Shown one piece after another: positions 61,609 to 64,000 of a DNA stretch of 64,000 bases. Below the pieces are notes generated by a model that ran no database searches, was not told the origin of the DNA, and saw nothing but the letters and a program-made list of their open reading frames with translations. The stretch lies in assembly GCF_900107175.1 (NCBI RefSeq), contig NZ_FNOZ01000011.1:1-64000 (forward strand), written 5' to 3'. The translations under genes and the position numbers were made by a program. This stretch comes from Modestobacter sp. DSM 44400 (GTDB lineage: Bacteria > Actinomycetota > Actinomycetes > Mycobacteriales > Geodermatophilaceae). Every line of letters starts with the position of its first letter. The stretch's first letter is position 1.

Positions 61609-62196
61609 CGCCGGCCCCGCGAGGCGCGCCAGGCAGCCCGCGCCTCGGGCAGCGCCAGCGGCAGCGTCGCGATCTGGGCCAGCGCGGCGAGCGTGCACCA
61701 GGAACAGACGGCCCGGTGCTTGGTCACTTGCTCGGCGAGCAGATAACCGCCGCCGGCGGCGTCCGCGGCGGTCTCCGCCGCCAGCGCCAGCGGTGTTCAT
61801 GGCGCCGCGCGGGCCCGGTCGCGGGCGCCCATCCCGGCGAGTCACCAGGGTGGCGCCCGCGCTGACCAAACCGAGTGCGGCGTCGGGGGTCTTGAACGCC
61901 TGGTAGGCCTCGCCGGAGGCGTCGACGGCGTCGGCGTTCAGGAACCGCAGCGGCGGCTCGGGAACCCGATGTAGCACGCCGAACTGGTACGGGCCCACCA
62001 CTCCGAGAGCGGTGCCGGCCAGCGAACCGAGCCCGGCGATCCACCGGCGCTGCTCGAGGAAGTCTCCGGAGCCGCGGCGCAGGTCGTCGCTGACCCGCTC
62101 GGCCGCCGCCGAGGACGACCGGCCGATGCCACCCGAGCCGGGGCGCACCGACTCGGCCGGTGGGCCGGCCGGCCGCCGCCTGGTGGTCGCTCTCAT
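61605..62196 (-). pseudogene. Vitamin K epoxide reductase (VKOR)-like gene with a frame break and a UGA
   Basis: From ATG 62196 (AGGAGG upstream) the frame reads FLEQRRWIAGLGSLAGTALG and GPYQFGVLHRVPEPPLRFLN and DAALGLVSAGATLVTRR; near 61835 it shifts, and MGARDRARAAP, a UGA (61797-61799), TPLALAAETAADAAGGGYLL and HRAVCSWCTLAALAQIATLP follow. The CSWC motif is the VKOR redox CxxC. The UGA occupies a place where I expect Trp. The stop overlaps the hydrolase start. With both lesions repaired it would be a membrane thiol oxidoreductase of about 197 residues. Confidence 0.65.
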
Positions 62197-62314
62197 GTCC
62201 ACTCCTCCTGCCGTCGGTGGCCGTTCCCGAGTGTTCTGCCCGGTAGCGAGGCAGGGTATGCCCGCTGCCTGGCGGGCGTTCCGCGGCCGGGGCCGGCCGC
62301 GGAACGCCCGGACC

Positions 62315-62857
62315 TCACAGGCCGGGAGCGGGCGGGAGATCGAGGTCGGTCTCCACCAGGTGGTTGAAGTGGTTGGTGAACAGGTTCAGCGCGATGTGCA
62401 GCGACACCTCGGTGAGTTCGGTGTCGCTCCAGCCGGCGTCCAGCGCCGCCTGCCACACCTCGTCGGACACGTGTCCCAGGTTCGAGGAGGAGGCGCGGAC
62501 GAGGGTCAGCAGCGCGGCGAGCTTGGGGTCGAAGTCGACCCGGCCCTCGCGGATGGCGACGGTCTGCTCCTCGGTGAGCCCGGCGCGCTTGGCGCCGAGG
62601 GTGTGCGCCGACTGGCAGTAGGAGCAGCGGTCGACGTTGCCCACCACGAGCGCGATCGCCTCGCGGGTGGCGGCGCCGAACGTGCCGTAGTCGCCGATGA
62701 CCTGCTGCAGCGCGACGTAGCCCGCCAGCACCACCGGCGCATGGGCCATCTCGCCGTGGATGTTGAGCACCTTGCCGAACTGCACCTCCAGCGCCTTCAG
62801 CTCGTCGCGGCTGTTCTCAGGGGCGTCGGCGACGGTGTGCACGGGGATGCGCGGCAT
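62315..62857 (-). CDS. AhpD/carboxymuconolactone decarboxylase-like peroxidase (CxxC)
   Basis: The 180-residue protein has the peroxidatic motif RCSYCQSAHTLGAKRAGLTE (CxxC with the following His), preceded by ATREAIALVVGNVD, and a repeated helical half (SDTELTEVSLHIALNLFTNH). GGAGG five bases before ATG 62857 selects this start. It is 119 bases upstream of the VKOR-like gene, probably the first gene of the operon that ends with a UAG-containing relative. Confidence 0.88.
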   Translation of the reverse strand: MPRIPVHTVADAPENSRDELKALEVQFGKVLNIHGEMAHAPVVLAGYVALQQVIGDYGTFGAATREAIALVVGNVDRCSYCQSAHTLGAKRAGLTEEQTVAIREGRVDFDPKLAALLTLVRASSSNLGHVSDEVWQAALDAGWSDTELTEVSLHIALNLFTNHFNHLVETDLDLPPAPGL

Positions 62858-62933
62858 TCGTTCCTCCATGATCTCGATGGGCTGACCCTGCGGTAACCCG
62901 GCGAGAGCACAGGGGCCTTCCCGGTGCCGATCG

Positions 62934-64000
62934 TCAGCGTGTCGACGGCGGCCGGCGGTGGACGCCGGCAGATCCGTCCGCGAGCTCGGCGATCGCGTAT
63001 GCAGCGGTCACCAGGCCGACGTGGCTGAAGGCCTGCGGGAAGTTGCCCAGCATGTGCCCGGTGCGGGGATCGACCTCCTCGGCCATCAGCCCGAGGTCGT
63101 TGCCCGCGGTCAGTGCCGTGGCGAAGACCTCTTTGGCCTCGTCGACCTGTCCGGTCAGGGCGAGGGCGTGGGCGAGCCAGAAAGTGCACAGGACGAACGC
63201 GCCCTCGGTGCCGGCGAAGCCGTCGCTGCCGTCCTCGTACCGGCGAACGAACCCGCGCTCGTCGCACAGCCGGTCCTTGACCGCCTTGATGGTGCCCAGC
63301 ACACGCGGGTCGTCGCCGGGGAGCAACCCGACGATGGGCACCATGAGGGCGCTGGCGTCGATCACCGTCGACCCGAAGGCCTGGGTGAACGCGCCGACCT
63401 CCTCGTGGAACCCGTCGGTGAGGATCGTGGCGGCGATCGCCTCTCGGGTCGCCGTCCAGTCCTCGACCCGGTCCCGGGCCTGCAGCAGCCCGGCGAGGTC
63501 GATCGCCCGGTCCATTGCCACCCAACACATGAGCTTGGAGTACAGGTGGTGCTGGGGGGCACCGCGCAGCTCCCAGATGCCCTGGTCGGGCTGCAGCCAG
63601 GCAGCAGCCGCAGCGTCGGCGACGCCGATGAGGAACCGCCGCTGGACCTTGTCGAGTTCGCCGATCTGGTCGGCCAGGGTGTGCACGGCGTCGAGCAGCT
63701 CGCCGTAGACGTCGAGTTGGTGCTGACTCCACGCGTCGTTGCCGATGCGGACCGGCCGGTTCCCGTGCCAGCCGGACAGGTACGGCAGCTCCCGTTCGGT
63801 CAGATCGTGCTCGCCGGCGACCCCGTACATGATCTGCAGCGGCCGGCCGGCCTGAAGATCAGTGAAGGCCGCACCGACCAGCCAGTCGAGGAACGTGCTC
63901 GCTTCGTCCGGGCAGGCGGCGACCCACAGCGCCCGCAGGGTGAGGCTGGCATCGCGGATCCAGCCGTAGCGGTAGTCCCAGTTCCGCCCGGCGCCCGGAG
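62934..64000 (-). CDS. GH15 glucoamylase/trehalase-like protein, 5' end outside window
   Basis: About 355 C-terminal residues are visible; the start lies beyond 64000. NWDYRYGWIRDASLTLRALW near the right edge is the GH15 core motif with substrate-binding Arg-Asp; YLSGWHGNRPVRIGNDAWSQ and QLDVYGELLDAVHTL follow, then WELRGAPQHHLYSKLMCWVA with the catalytic Glu and GLMAEEVDPRTGHMLGNFPQ with the second Glu, and FSHVGLVTAAYAI at the end. Mycobacterial members hydrolyse trehalose. The last 15 residues vary. Confidence 0.92.
   Translation of the reverse strand, partial: PGAGRNWDYRYGWIRDASLTLRALWVAACPDEASTFLDWLVGAAFTDLQAGRPLQIMYGVAGEHDLTERELPYLSGWHGNRPVRIGNDAWSQHQLDVYGELLDAVHTLADQIGELDKVQRRFLIGVADAAAAAWLQPDQGIWELRGAPQHHLYSKLMCWVAMDRAIDLAGLLQARDRVEDWTATREAIAATILTDGFHEEVGAFTQAFGSTVIDASALMVPIVGLLPGDDPRVLGTIKAVKDRLCDERGFVRRYEDGSDGFAGTEGAFVLCTFWLAHALALTGQVDEAKEVFATALTAGNDLGLMAEEVDPRTGHMLGNFPQAFSHVGLVTAAYAIAELADGSAGVHRRPPSTR

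Noticed and set aside
61797-61799. UGA within the VKOR-like gene as a possible selenocysteine codon
   Set aside because: A GC hairpin can be drawn after it, but the position corresponds to where I expect Trp, not Cys; the gene also has a frame break close by, and the operon's selenoprotein candidates use UAG. A damaged codon is simpler.

Overview
This window comes from a very GC-rich actinobacterium, most likely a member of the Geodermatophilaceae (Blastococcus, Geodermatophilus or a close relative). Three things point there. Codon third positions are strongly G/C. The left half keeps the gene order of Mycobacterium tuberculosis Rv1691 to Rv1713 (TPR protein, HAD phosphatase, short protein, tlyA, nadK, recN, steA, steB, pyrG, NUDIX, xerD, parA, scpA, scpB, rluB, cmk, der). 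Finally, two adjacent genes carry in-frame UAG codons at selenocysteine/cysteine positions, a code variation that I recall being reported for Geodermatophilus and Blastococcus. The genus is an inference, not a match.

Layout. 1-28.2 kb is housekeeping: TPR proteins, an SSB-like protein, TlyA rRNA methylase, NAD kinase, RecN, SteA/SteB division proteins, a chain of overlapping envelope genes (PNPT-like protein, MurJ-like flippase, GT4 glycosyltransferase, phosphatase-like membrane protein), CTP synthase, ADP-ribose pyrophosphatase, alanine dehydrogenase, XerD, ParA and ScpA/ScpB. 28.2-34.7 kb is a more disordered insertion. It holds a broken hypothetical gene, a small membrane protein, a frameshifted DUF222/HNH nuclease behind a perfect SOS box, RluB, a frameshifted xylose isomerase and xylulokinase. 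34.7-37.4 kb returns to the core with chorismate mutase, Cmk, Der and tRNA-Pro(GGG).

37.3-57.0 kb is a complete-looking purine utilisation locus bracketed by a 45-bp direct repeat of the tRNA-Pro 3' end, with a tyrosine-integrase remnant beside the tRNA. A rightward operon makes urate from guanine (permease fused to an OHCU decarboxylase domain, XdhABC, GuaD). A leftward operon takes urate to glycerate phosphate (UraD, UraH, uricase, hydroxypyruvate isomerase, GlxR, Gcl, glycerate kinase, allantoinase, ureidoglycine aminohydrolase). The same 17-bp palindrome sits in both promoter regions, with a small HTH gene between them. No allantoate-hydrolysing enzyme is seen.

57.0-64.0 kb contains a DUF427 protein, a SRPBCC protein, then a leftward operon: CxxC AhpD-like protein, VKOR-like protein, alpha/beta hydrolase, type II HAD, GrdB-like protein with in-frame UAG, AhpD-like protein with in-frame UAG. 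Each UAG is followed by a bacterial SECIS-like hairpin, so these two genes are read here as UAG-encoded selenoproteins. A GH15 glucoamylase/trehalase runs off the right end.

A caution about the sequence: at least nine genes between 24.6 and 62.2 kb carry one or more reading-frame breaks, often single-base changes in G or C runs. Some may be sequencing errors and some real decay. Reads would be needed to tell them apart.
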